64,000 bases of DNA. It comes from Solenopsis invicta (lineage: Eukaryota; Arthropoda; Insecta; Hymenoptera; Formicidae). Numbering within the stretch: position 1 is the stretch's first letter; each line of letters opens with the position of its first letter. Position numbers and translations under genes: made by a program. Positions 28,519-39,476 of the stretch are shown here, piece after piece. The notes beneath the pieces are model-generated. The model had not been told where the DNA came from, ran no database searches, and worked only from the letters and a program-made list of their open reading frames with translations. The stretch is from positions 23,155,770-23,219,769 of the forward strand of contig NC_052669.1 of NCBI RefSeq assembly GCF_016802725.1, read 5' to 3'.

Positions 28519-29007
28519 CGAGGTGTGTTCAAAAAGTATTGCGAATTTTGTGTTTTTTCAAAAATTATTTATTTATTCATGAATATCTATTTTGTCCCCT
28601 TCAAAGTAATCCCCATGAGATATTATACACTTGTGCCAACGGTTTTTCCAATCTTCGAAGCACTTCAAAAAATCATTTTTTTTTATCTTGTTCAGCTCCT
28701 CCTTCGATGCCGTCTTTATCTCGTCAAGCGTAGCGTAACGTCGTCCTTTCATGGGCCTCTTCAGTTTAGGGAACAAGAAAAAGTCACAGGGGCCAGATCT
28801 GGGGAATACGGTGGCTGCGGCATCATTAGTGTGTTGTTTTTGGCCAAAAAGTCGCGCACAAGCAACGATGTGTGAGCAGGGGCGTTATCGTGGTGCAAAA
28901 GCCAATTTTTGTTCTTCCACAAATCCGGGCGTTTCTGGCGGATTGCTTCGCGCAAATTGCGCATAACTTGCAGGTAATATTCCTTATTGACCGTTCTACC
29001 CTGCACG
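28519..29007 (-). mobile_element. Tc1/mariner element, 5'-truncated, inserted at TA in the satellite
   Basis: The inverted-repeat end 'cgaggtgtgttcaaaaagta' begins directly after TA (28517-28518). Immediately before it the satellite reads 'gggatata'. An intact neighbouring monomer near 27820 reads 'gggatatatgtctttcg', so the insertion point is exact. Reading on the minus strand, the transposase C-terminal half is followed by about 50 bp and then this terminal repeat. The other end is missing: recognisable transposase stops near 29007 and the following DNA is neither mariner nor satellite. Confidence 0.9.
28573..29006 (-). pseudogene. Mariner transposase, broken C-terminal half
   Basis: This is the C-terminal half of a mariner-type DDE transposase, the enzyme that cuts and pastes the element at TA. 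The first frame (29006 down to about 28788) contains QGRTVNKEYY, the second catalytic Asp in WLLHHDNAPAH and the PPYSPDLAP motif. Directly after PDLAP the frame shifts. A second frame (from about 28788 to the stop at 28573) holds the family's C-terminus, with FPKLKRPMKGRR and FEDWKNRWHKCI. The break looks like one missing base next to a C run and falls just before the codon expected for the third catalytic Asp. The N-terminal DNA-binding part and the first catalytic Asp are absent. It cannot make an active transposase. Confidence 0.9.
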
Positions 29008-29484
29008 CGGCACGAGTCTTGTATCGGCGCACTGATTGGTCAGCGTCTTTGAGGCAGAGGCGTATCACTCACATACTGATGCGCTGATTGGTCAACGCCA
29101 AGAAGCCGTCATTATAAGTTTAGCTAATTACCGCGTAGCCTCTCTCCCCATATTCTATCCAAAAATCTAGTAAAATATATATGATTATGAGAATATATGA
29201 TTTTTCTTTTTTGATTGGTCTGTTGCAGAATCGTAACATCTTAACGACTGTAGGTGCTTTCCAGTTACGACACAAGTCGACACTGTGTAACACAGTATCG
29301 ACTTGTGTCATAGCTGAAAAGCACCCTATGTCATGCGCGATATTTCTCGCGATCTTTAAGTAAAACTTAAAGATGTAAACATCTATATTATGTTAGATTA
29401 ACAGAAAAATTTAGTAAACCGTTATGACATATGCAACATGCATTAAATTCAACATAAATTTTTTAACTATCCATTGTAACATAA
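29008..29484. other. Non-satellite boundary DNA between mariner and PFAS 3' end
   Basis: Unique-looking DNA with no supported gene. It contains two similar ATTGG-bearing segments (29027-29045 and 29081-29097), a third ATTGG at about 29213, and the palindrome at 29254-29324. Short open frames on both strands show no recognisable protein. Confidence 0.6.
29254..29324. repeat. Near-perfect palindrome, 35-bp arms
   Basis: The left arm (29254-29288) and right arm (29290-29324) are inverted copies around one central base at 29289. The inner part 'gacacaagtcga' / 'tcgacttgtgtc' and the outer part 'gtgctttcc' / 'gaaaagcac' pair with only a few mismatches. With virtually no loop it suits a cruciform or a small foldback element better than a miRNA precursor. 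Confidence 0.85.
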
Positions 29485-29494
29485 TTTATTTATT
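29485..29494 (-). promoter_or_regulatory. Candidate poly(A) signal of PFAS
   Basis: On the minus strand this reads overlapping AATAAA motifs, about 180 bp downstream of the PFAS stop codon. Position and motif fit, but such motifs are common in AT-rich DNA. Confidence 0.4.
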
Positions 29495-29519
29495 TTCGTG
29501 TTCAGATATTTATTATTCT

Positions 29520-29522
<3 letters not shown>

Positions 29523-29562
<40 letters not shown>
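29523..29562. repeat. (TA)n microsatellite
   Basis: About 20 uninterrupted TA units, lying in the probable 3' untranslated region of PFAS. Confidence 0.97.
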
Positions 29563-29563
<1 letters not shown>

Positions 29564-29674
29564 GTACATAATATGTATATGCTTTACATATCTTGTTCAG
29601 TATAAAAAAAGTACATGAAAATATTAAAGTTTTTCGATTAAATATATTATTAAATTTGAGATTTATCAGACAAT

Positions 29675-29912
29675 CTAATTGCATTCTTGACACCAGGTAT
29701 ATGCATTGTCGAAAAGTCGCTGCCATGGCGAGGCTTCATAGTTCCATCCTACTGGTTTCCAAGGCCATTGCCATATTCGCGTGCATCTTTCCGGATGCGG
29801 CATCATCGCCAGGTGTCGTCCATTTTTCGAACATATGCCAGCAATACCATTTACACTACCATTCGGATTCATAGGATAGCGTTCAGTTGGATTGGCATGA
29901 TCATCCGTGTAC
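29675..29912 (-). CDS. PFAS: PFAS coding exon 5 (end of glutaminase domain)
   Basis: Acceptor TTGTAACAG, then YTDDHANPTERYPMNPNGS, the catalytic MPHPER, and the C-terminus ASPWQRLFDNAYTWCQECN with its stop. Supplies the His and Glu of the amidotransferase triad. Confidence 0.95.
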
Positions 29913-32900
29913 CTGTTACAAATATATAATATACAGAATAATTTTAAAAAATATTTGTATTTTATCGAAATATGTTCTATGAATTCTAGCTTTATTTAAA
30001 TATTAATAAACAAAAGTCTATAAATGTAAAATTATTACGTAAATTAATTATATTATTTTTAAATATAAGTTACATATAAGTTACATATAATAAAATTTAT
30101 TCTGGTTAATCTATTAATAACATATAAAGGGAATTCTGAACAAATTGTCATCTCTAAATATGTACATGTATACGCAAACGCACGCACGTACGTATATATT
30201 ATACATTGATTCCAATTTTCAGTTTCATCAAAGAAATTTTTAAAATTTTATGTATAGTTGTTTATGTTCTTATTATTTTCAACTAACAATAAGGCTGCAT
30301 TTCGAAAATCACTGCCAGTATTGTAAAGCTATAGTATACGTAACGTAAACTATAGATTTTCAGTACTTACAGTACTTACAGTAAATTTTGAAACACAGCC
30401 TAAATGTTTTCTTTTAGGTAAATTTTAAGGAATATTAAGCTATTTTTTAAATACATTGTTTAATTAAAATTTTTGCAAATTTTAGAAAGGCATGTATCCA
30501 AAATTAAAAAGACAATATTAAAAGTTGATAAGTAAAAGTAGATTTTGCAACTCAAAAGGTCATAATAAATTTAATTATTAAAAACATAAATGTCTTTAAA
30601 AATTTGCTATTTAAGCACAACTCTCCAATCAGCAGACAATATATTTTTTAAATGTTTTTTAAATATTTAAAAAACATAGAATATTTAAAAAACAATTAAA
30701 AAGCATTTTCTGCTAATTGGATCATTGCATTCCACAAATAAATCCAATTTATTGTGTAAACAGGATGTATCAAATATATAATTTAAGTAAAAAATGACTT
30801 AATTCATTGAAAATACATTTTTGAAATTTTAGCTTAAATTTGAATTATATAAGATTACTATTAATTTTTTAGTGTGTACAAAATTAAAGCATTAATTTAA
30901 AAAATATTAGCCCTAAAAATTTGTTCATTTAAAGCACATGTTAAAATGTGAGTATATACCTGATTGGTAAGCATTTATTTCGCTCGAGAGTTTTTAGAAC
31001 TTCCTCGCGAAAAGTAAATCTCCCTTCTCCATGAGCCACCCATACACCTAGCACGCTATTCTGCATGCCCTTTAACATGATCGATGGTGAATTTTCGATT
31101 TTAACGGTGGTCCATCTGCACTCGAATCTCTCCGAGAGATTGTGATCCAAACAAATCCCTGGTCCATCCTCGTCTTTAGTGTCCTCGTCGCCTACCCAGC
31201 CTAATAAACTCATCAATTGACAACCATTGCAAACACCCAAACTAAAAGTATCTTCACGAGCCACAAATTGCTGTAATTGCTCACGTAGAGAAGGATGATA
31301 AAGGAAACTGGCAGCCCATCCTTTGGCGGAACCACAAACATCGGCATAGCTAAAACCACCGGGGAAAATAACACCCCTAAAGATTTCCAATTTGATTTGA
31401 TTTTCCAGTAAATCTTGCATCGTAACATCCCAAACATCGAAACCGGCTTCCAATAGAGAAGCCGCCATTTCTCTATCGCCATTAATACCTTCCTCTCGTA
31501 TGACAGCTACTTTGACATGCGCTGATGGATCTTTTGGTATAGGTCGAGATCTAGTAGGATCGAAACTCAGACGATAGGCTGGAACAGTTCGTTCTCTTAG
31601 TCTGAAAAACTCTTCCAAGGCACAAGTAACATTTGTTTGATGGTGTTCTAGCTGATAACTAGTTTCTTCCCAAATGTTCATCGAATCGATTACTGTAGTG
31701 TTCAGTACAATCTCATTTTGAACTTTAATGATCACCTTCGAGGTCATGCCAAGACCCACAGACCTTCCGATCAGATATACTGGTACTCCATAGCTTTGAA
31801 ACATTTGTATCGCTTCGTCTTGATATCCCTCGCTGATCTCTAATATCCAGCCGACTTCTTCGGAAAATAAAATATCAATGGCAGGTGCAGATTTATGAGT
31901 TATATTAACATTTATCCCTGAGATTCCAGCGAAACACATTTCTAGAAGGCACGTAATTAGTCCACCATCGCTGATATCGTGACCTGCAAGGACTTTCTCA
32001 TCGGCGATTAGTTGCTGCGTAGCATTAAAGGCATTTTTGAGAATTTGCACATCTTCGACATCTGGCGCATCGTTGCCCAATTGACAATAGACTTGAGACA
32101 GGGCAGTTCCACCGAGCCGATTCTTTCCGCAAGACAAATCAACAAAGAGTAGACAACCCTGTTGTCCCATGGCGGGAGCTTTGAGATCTGGAGTGACTAT
32201 CTGACGAACGTCAGGACATGGTGCGTAGCAAGATACGACAAGAGTACCCGGCGCTTTGACAATATCCTTGTTGATACGTGCAGCCATACTGAGCGAGTCC
32301 TTACCGCCGTCGATTGCGATCCCAAGTTCTTTCATCAGTGAACACATTGCCGAGCACGCCTTGTAAAGTGCCGCGCCTTCGCCTGGAAGCTTCGCTGGCC
32401 ACATCCAATTGCCGCTACATTTGACGTCTCGCAATGCAGAAATACGCGCAAACACCAGGTTGCTGAGAGCCTCGGCTACTGTCATTCGAGCGCCTGCCGC
32501 TTCGTTCACTAATCCTTTAATCGGCTGTTCGCCAATGGAAGTTGCGATGCCCTTTGTGGAAAAATGCGAAATGGCTGTCACAGCAACATCTGCCAGGGGA
32601 GTATGCAATGGACCAACGCATTGCTGCTGAGCCACTAAACCAGTTACGCAACGATCTACCTTGTTCGTTAAATACCGCTTGCTAGCTACCGAAGGAAGCC
32701 GTAAAACTCTGTCCAATACGTTAAATACAGTTAATTCATCAGGCAATTTTATTGGAGATCTCTGCAATGGTATGTTATGCAAATTGAAAACCTTGCGAGG
32801 CATTTTTCCAAGAATTACCTCCAGCTCTAGATTCACAGGATGCTTACTGCTGTCTAGATTCTTATCTTCGTCATTAAGATATTTTGAAATATCATAATCC

Positions 32901-35508
32901 TCTTCTTCAGAAACAACGATTTTCCCATTTCCTGTAACAGTGCCGACAAAATTGATTGGACATTTTTCACGAGCAGCAATTTTCTTCAGCAAATCGCTGT
33001 CCTCCGACTTGCATAAAATAGCGTCGCTCTCCTGGTACTCTGCACCCCAGAGTTCCAATGTGCTGATACTAGGATCGCCAAGGTCGAAGTTTTTCGTAAA
33101 AATTACGGCACCTGCAGGTTCCACTAATTCTTTTAAGACATTGCCATTCCCTCCAGCACCTTGATCATGAATGCTAAGGATCGGATTGCTATCACCCATT
33201 TCTGCGCACGCTCGCACAACGCGATTCAACTTTTGCTCCATCTCAGGATCGCCACGTTGCACAGCACCAAAATCCAATTCCATGCTGTTATCACCTTGCA
33301 CTTCCATAGAACTTGCTGATCCGCCGCCTACACCAATTCGATAAACCGGTCCACCAATTTTGACTACCTCCATACCTCGCTCCGCTGGAATTTTCTTAGC
33401 CATATTCGCATCCATGGTTCCTAATCCTCCACTAAACATTATAGGTTTGATCCATTCTCGTCTAACTCCTTCATCGTCTGTCGCTCCATAAGAACGAGCG
33501 AAGCCGGATATTACAGGTTCTCCAAATTTGTTTCCATAATCAGAAGCACCATTGCTTGCCTCAATAATTATTTCCAACGGCGATGCCATATTATTGGGAT
33601 AAACTTTATCCTTCTCTTCCCACGGCAAATCATAGCCTGGAATACACAGATTACCGACACTGTAACCCGCGGTGCCTGCTATGTAATATCCAGCTCTACC
33701 AATTCCTTGGATGTCTCTTAGTCGACCTCCAGTACCCGTTGTGGCGCCACTGAAAGGTGCCACGCCAGTTGGAAAATTATGCGTCTCAGCGGTAAAAATG
33801 AGATGCTGTTTGATGTCTTCGAGATGAAAGTTGCTGCACTTATAAGTTTTTGTAGGACGTAAAACCAAAATTTGAAATCCTTCTATCGCGCTACTATTGT
33901 CGCTGAATTTAATCACGTTGTTTGGATTAGAATAATTTTGAGTATCAATAATCATGTCAATTAGAGATTCTTCTTTTTCTTTGCCGTCCAAAATAATACG
34001 TCCTTTGAAGAACCAGTGCCGACTATGTTCACTGTTAGATTGAGCAAGATCGAAACATTCTACACTAGTTGGATTACGTTTTAATTTTCGCAAAAATAAT
34101 TCTGTATAAAAATCTAAATCCCAATCATCAAATGCCAAACCTGCAAAATAAAATCGTAAAATAAACAAATGTAGTATATTATATAATGTAGAAAATACAA
34201 TGTCAAAAAAATTAAAGTGTATTCAATTATTAAACACAATAAAAATTTATATTAATCTATTAAGAATATAAAAGAATTAAATTTACTTAATTCTTGTAGT
34301 TTCTTAGTTTTTATTACAATGATAACATATATGTCTTAAATTTTAACTTAAACAATATATATTTCAACCATTTATGTTTCAATGTTTAATTGAAAGATAT
34401 CAGTTTTCAAAATATTCCTACTTACCCAATTTCTGATTAACTTCTTCCAAAGCTTTCCTGCCTTTTTTAATTACATCAACTTCAAACCATTTCTCTGGCC
34501 TAAAGCCATGATCAAATGTTTCAATAGGTTTTATGTATCTACATTCTGTCATTCTATCTCCTAACACTTCTACAATCTATAAAACGGTATATATATTTTT
34601 TTAAATTTACAAATATCTTTTTTAATAAAAAAAATATTGAATAAGTAATAATAATAATGATATATGCGGATGAAAGAGACAGAAAACGAGAAAAAAGTGA
34701 TAAAAATGAAAAGAGAAACAAACAGATTCAATTTTTTAACAAAAATTAGTATTGCATATAAATCTAAATATTGAAATGAAGAAAGATACATACGGCGTTC
34801 TCTACTTCTTTGTTAAGGCTTCCTTTATGTTTAATCCTGTATCTAATAGCCACTTCTATTCTTGTTACTTTATTTAATTTCACAGTTTTACATATGGAAA
34901 CTACATTAGTAGAAAATGCAGTGGAAAAATTCAATCTACAATAACGGAAAAACGTCAATATGCTGTATTGATATAATCTACATATATATTTAAAATTTAT
35001 ATACTTGATCTACCCGGATAGCACGCATATGTCTAAAATCATGACATGAGACGTATTATATTCCGGTTTTGAATAGGATATTCGGATGTATGCTTAAAAC
35101 TAGAATTTTAATTTTTAACAACTTTGAAGATTCAAAGCTTTAAATGATTTCTGATTATATATGTGTGAAGAGCTATTGTATAAAAACAAAATTATAACTC
35201 AAATTATAACTCAAGACAAAGCAATGAGAAAATATAAAGTTTTACCTAGGCCCAATTTCAATAATAGTAGCACTTTGAGTCTCATTAAACACACTATCGC
35301 ATCGCAATCCTCCTTCAAAGATAGGTGACAAGATCCATTTTAATACTCGAATCTCATCTTCCTGGAGTGATTCGAGTGTTTCCACGTAATAACACAATTC
35401 AGTCTCAAGATCGGTTACCGAGGCTTCGATTTGCGACACCTTGTGTAGTTTATTCTTCAGCTGGCCTGTCTTTAGACCCGGCGCCTTGTAAAACTTCAAG
35501 ATAACCAT
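29675..35508 (-). CDS. PFAS: Phosphoribosylformylglycinamidine synthase, complete, 5 coding exons
   Basis: Catalyses step 4 of de novo purine synthesis in the cytosol: FGAR + glutamine + ATP to FGAM. Exons on the minus strand: 35508-35246, 34935-34794, 34576-34426, 34140-30960 and 29912-29675. All introns are GT-AG and phases agree. The sum is 3,975 bp, or 1,324 codons plus stop, close to animal PFAS (human about 1,338). Order: N-terminal PurS-like part (1 to about 190), linker with SNSEHSRHWFFKG, first synthetase domain with FTAETHNFPTG (about residue 301) and GGRLRD, second synthetase half with DGGKDSLSMAAR and GHDISDGG, then a class I glutamine amidotransferase domain. The amidotransferase nucleophile is the Cys of GVCNGCQ (about residue 1156) and the His/Glu pair is in MPHPER (about 1285/1287). 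All key motifs are intact, so it is probably functional. The start ATG has A at -3 and begins MVILKFY, like family members. Confidence 0.97.
30293..30400 (+). mobile_element. Foldback MITE family 1, copy 1 (in PFAS intron 4)
   Basis: Imperfect palindrome bounded by GGCTGCATTTCGAAAATCAC and its inverse (TTTTGAAACACAGCC), with a core around 'ctatagtatacgtaacgta'. The reverse complement of 37027-37122 aligns along its whole length. This copy has an extra 9-bp tandem step ('gtacttaca' twice). No coding capacity. Confidence 0.85.
30960..34140 (-). CDS. PFAS: PFAS coding exon 4 (catalytic core, 3,181 bp)
   Basis: One very long exon carrying both synthetase domains and most of the glutaminase domain, from LAFDDWDLDFYTE to the Ile of CLPI plus AG. 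Acceptor TTTTGCAG, donor GTATATAC. The open frame continues a few codons into the intron on each side; those codons are not part of the protein. Confidence 0.95.
34426..34576 (-). CDS. PFAS: PFAS coding exon 3
   Basis: Too short and phase-shifted to stand out alone. It reads IVEVLGDRMTECRYIKPIET, then FRPEKWFEV, and ends ALEEVNQKLG. DRMTE and the ALE.N..LG end match the linker of animal PFAS. Acceptor TTATAG, donor GTAAGTA. Confidence 0.92.
34794..34935 (-). CDS. PFAS: PFAS coding exon 2
   Basis: Acceptor ATTGTAG, donor GTATGT. It reads (R)LNFSTAFSTNVVSICK and on to KEVENA, matching the family's LNFSTPTSTNIVSIC segment. 142 bp, entering after two bases of a codon and ending in phase 0. Confidence 0.93.
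35246..35508 (-). CDS. PFAS: PFAS coding exon 1
   Basis: 87 codons plus 2 bases. It starts at ATG (MVILKFYKAPG) and ends at IEIGP plus AG, donor GTAAAA. It encodes the PurS-like N-terminal part, with the conserved ETELCYYVE segment. Confidence 0.93.
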
Positions 35509-37026
35509 TTTCTTATGATCTGTAAAGAAGAGATGAGATGCTTAGTGAAGCATACGGCGGACATGCAGAAACTATTTAAGATTACGAACATTTAAGTACG
35601 GTAGCTTTAACCCTGTTTGTGTTTACTATCATTCAATGATAAGCCGCGCCGATATCGTAGACCACTGCGAAGCTGAAATTTTTTTATTCCAATCTTGTGC
35701 ATACGAATTGGGAAAGCTTGACGTAATAAAGATTACGTTAGATTGACGTAATAAAAATTTGACCAGTTAAGATAAATTGGTTTGCTCAATTTAATTTTTT
35801 AACTTTTAATTCAATATTCTTCTAAAATTCATTTCAAATAATTATTTTACTATGTAAAAAATAATCATAAACAATGCATTTATAACAAAGGAAAATTTCT
35901 AATAAAATATATTTAATTTTAAAATAGATAGCTTATTAGCACTGTTTTCTGTCCGAATAGAGATACCTTCAAAATTTCAAATTCACTCTTTCCTTTTATA
36001 ATAAAATCATAACATTTTATTTACATAAATTAATTTATATAAATCACATATTTCGATATAAATAATGAATATAAATAAAATAAAATTATATCAAGAAAAG
36101 AGTGAATGTGAATGACATGTTTTAAAATCTCCTGTAATATACATCCATAAAAATATCTTGTAAAATATTTTACAATATAATTTTAATTTATAATAACTAC
36201 ATTAAGATAGTGTCTTTTCTTAAAGTTTGAAACTTTCAATATAATTTTTTAATGAATATATTTTTAATGTAAGCACCTCTCCGCGTAATTACGTTTTCGA
36301 AGAAATTCTTGCTAAAAAAATATTATTTTATATATCCTATTGATTTAAATAAATTTAATAAAATTGGACAAAAGCAAAAACTATATTAATAATTTTGGAT
36401 ATCATATATATAATATCTAAATAAAATTTATTAAATTTAGAATTCATATTTGTCTTAAAATTTACAACACTTAAAGTTATAATGTATGCGTTCCAAATAA
36501 CTCAAAAAACTAAGAAATGTTGAAATGTATTATGCTACGGAAAGGTCATCATTGAGCGATATCATTTGTTTATCACTTTGTAACGTACGCTTCAAAAGCA
36601 AATCAATTTACGCAATATAAGTACCATAATTGTCTCATGTTGAAAGTGTAATAGAAGATTATAACAAGATCATCTCACAATGTGAATATGTGTTTAACTA
36701 TTTTTTTATAATTCATCTGTTTGCAAAATTATAATTTTTCATAACATCTTTTTTTAGCTTTTAGCATCTACGAAAGATTATTAAAAATCGCTAACCTTAC
36801 GGGAGTTGTGTGACTGTTAAGATTTAAATGATAAACTGATAATATAGTAATATACTAATTTTATGATTTATTGTTATCCTGATGTTTCATAGATATATGT
36901 TTATGATTTGTAACCCAAAAATTCTTGATTTTTATTAAAAACTGCAGTTTTAATGTTAACATCCAAGTTTGACTATCGATAGAAACAATAATTGATCAAA
37001 AAGAATTGAAATTTCGAAGCAATATA

Positions 37027-37122
37027 GGCTGTGTTCCGAAATTCACTGTAAGTATTGAAAATCTATAGTTTACGTAACGTATACTATAGCTTCTCAGTAC
37101 TGGCAGTTTTCGAAACGCTGCC
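37027..37122 (-). mobile_element. Foldback MITE family 1, copy 2
   Basis: 96 bp from GGCTGTGTTCCGAAATTCAC to TTTTCGAAACGCTGCC, palindromic around 'tttacgtaacgtatac'. It is the inverted counterpart of the copy in PFAS intron 4, about 6.7 kb away, with scattered substitutions. Confidence 0.85.
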
Positions 37123-37272
37123 GTAGAATGATGTTACTGCATTATAAGTATATATACTTGTTTATGAAGTATTCGTATAATAAAAAATCAAGATTTTAAT
37201 AATGTATTACTCAAATATGTGTTAACAATCATAAATTTCAATCTATAGTCGATAACGTCATCGCTCTTCAAT

Positions 37273-37303
37273 TACCGCCGGGCCCCCGAGGTCCTCGTGA
37301 CGA
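37273..37303. other. Isolated GC-rich patch in AT-rich intergenic DNA
   Basis: About 30 bases around 'gccgggcccccgaggtcctc' stand out sharply from the surroundings. No gene or known element is recognised. Confidence 0.5.
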
Positions 37304-37685
37304 TCATAAAAATTTACCCTGGGTCTTTAATAATCTCTCGTCGGTGCTTTTAAAATCGTATTATATAGAGATATTTCTTTTTCTCAAAAATTTTTAGAAC
37401 AGTAACTAATTTAAATTTTTTTATTAAGATTATTAATGACTATTTTCTAAATTGTTATATAGGAAACAAAAATTTTCAGATATTTAAATCTAGACTCGTG
37501 AAAAAAACATTGACACTTGTGTTCTGACCAGGTCTTAATCACTAAATAAATTTTAATATGTTTCTCGCTATTATTTATAATAATGTAATATTAAATAATA
37601 TACATCCTTATTAAAAATATTCATATTAAACGCAAAAATATGGCAAGATGCTATAAACCTTTCCATCTAATAATCTTTTAATTTT

Positions 37686-37687
<2 letters not shown>

Positions 37688-37736
<49 letters not shown>
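37688..37736. repeat. (AT)n microsatellite
   Basis: About 24 uninterrupted AT units. Confidence 0.97.
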
Positions 37737-37739
<3 letters not shown>

Positions 37740-38720
37740 CCCTCGATAATACTGCAAGAATCCTAGAAAATAAATACAAATTGGACATATATACAACAAA
37801 CCAATCTACTTATTATTTAATCTGAAAATAAAATTCAATTTTTAATAATTCTATATACATATATATAAATCACGTAGAATAAATCACGTAGAAATACATA
37901 TGTATTTTAATAGTTTGGAATTTTCTGAGACGTTACTATAACACAGAGAAAGAAAAAATATGGAAGAAATTGTTACAATAAAGTATCACAAAAATTAAAG
38001 ATTTGTATAAGCTTGTATTGTCTTTTTATTAAAGAATTAATAGCAAAGGATTAATAACGTTGTAAAAACGGATTTGCATTTTATATAATAATAGCGCGTA
38101 ATTGCAACAAATAAATATTAAATAGATAATTCTACCTTGCGTAGAGATCTTAATTATTAATCTTTTCTATAGTTTTAATATATATTATAGACTCGTCTAT
38201 TTAGTAAAGCAAATATTTGATTCACGATATGCCACCTTGCGTAATTTAGGAGTCTTGTTAATATTTTCGTTATCTATACTATATTTTCTCTAATTACACA
38301 TATAATACTAATTATTTGCTTTGAAAACTTAGTACTTCGTAATTCTCTGCTTTAAGAACACAAGAATTATATAAGAAAATAATTTATGTTTTCAAAGCAA
38401 AGAATTTGTGTAATATATTAGAAAATACTTATTCACACGCTTTTCAAATTTGTGCACTTTTTGAATACGCATACGATCACCTCGTGTTACATTACATCGG
38501 TCATGACAGGTTTTCTAACCTCAATAGTCGTCAATTTTAATGCTTGATATCTTGGTTCGCGGGGCAGAGTGACACTTTTTTCTGCCATATTCGTTCGTTT
38601 CGTGCAAAAATGCGTTGAATGAACCTAATTTCTTCAAAATCGGAGGTGGTAGGGGCATTCTGGGTAATTACCATTAAATCAATTGAAAACACGTGTTTTG
38701 TGTACAATGTATGAAGTGTA

Positions 38721-38890
38721 CAGTCATGAGCTAAAAGGTTGCAACATATTTTCTTCGATGATTAGATGATTTGATGCTTAATTGGTTAGATCCACAGGTA
38801 AGAACCAATGACGTTCGCCGTTGATATGAACAAGTCTACATTCCAAAAACAATCGAAGAAAAAGTGTTGCAACCTTTTAGCTCACGACTG
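38721..38890. mobile_element. Tc1/mariner-type MITE with inverted ends (family 2)
   Basis: 170 bp flanked by TA on both sides (38719-38720 and 38891-38892). The ends are inverted copies: CAGTCATGAGCTAAAAGGTT on the left, and AACCTTTTAGCTCACGACTG on the right, extending inward to 'ttcttcgat' / 'atcgaag'. No open frame. TA duplication plus CAG ends fit a non-autonomous Tc1/mariner derivative. Confidence 0.88.
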
Positions 38891-39325
38891 TACACTACAC
38901 TTGTTGCATTGACTGAACTTTCGATGGAGTACAGAATTTCCTTCGTATTTGTAACAAAGATATTCTCCCGACATGTATCAATATATATCACTCTTTTGAT
39001 ACACTTTTGAATGAAAACATTTCATGCGCATTCAATTTAAAGCGCGAATGCAAATGAAAAACAATATGCCAATGCTATACTTACGTGCTTATAAGTCTTG
39101 TCAGATCACATGACAAGAATTAAGTGGAGTCAAGTAGAGTCGTACAAAATTATAAGAAAGATTCCATACAGCACAGAACAATAAAAGAATATTGCCGAAC
39201 GTAGCAATGTTGAATTAAAATATGAATATTTTTCCAAAGTTGAATCAATATTAATATTTTTCATTGTCAATGTTGTAACGTTGAGTTAAACAACATTTAA
39301 CGTATCTTTCGAAAAATAACATATA

Positions 39326-39476
39326 CAGGGTGTTCGATAACGGTTGTATCCACGTTTCACAATAAGAGATGATTTACTTCTCCACTTCATATAATTACAT
39401 GGAGTGCAATTGATAAGTCATGGTTAAGGCGCGCTCTTATGGTAAAACGTGGATACAACCATTATCGAACATCCTG
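39326..39476. mobile_element. Tc1/mariner-type MITE family 3, copy 1
   Basis: 151 bp, TA on both sides. Ends CAGGGTGTTCGATAACGGTT and AACCATTATCGAACATCCTG are inverted copies of about 30 bp that continue through 'gtatccacgttt'. Related copies lie at 45620 and 60375. Confidence 0.92.

Noticed and set aside
28369..28875. 168-codon plus-strand frame across the satellite/mariner junction
   Set aside because: It is read-through of satellite into the antisense strand of the mariner; no recognisable protein.
29254..29324. microRNA precursor
   Set aside because: The arms meet with a one-base centre, leaving no normal terminal loop, and no expression evidence is available.
31213..33164. Several 60-90-codon frames inside the PFAS exon on either strand
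   Set aside because: Shadows of the long PFAS coding exon.
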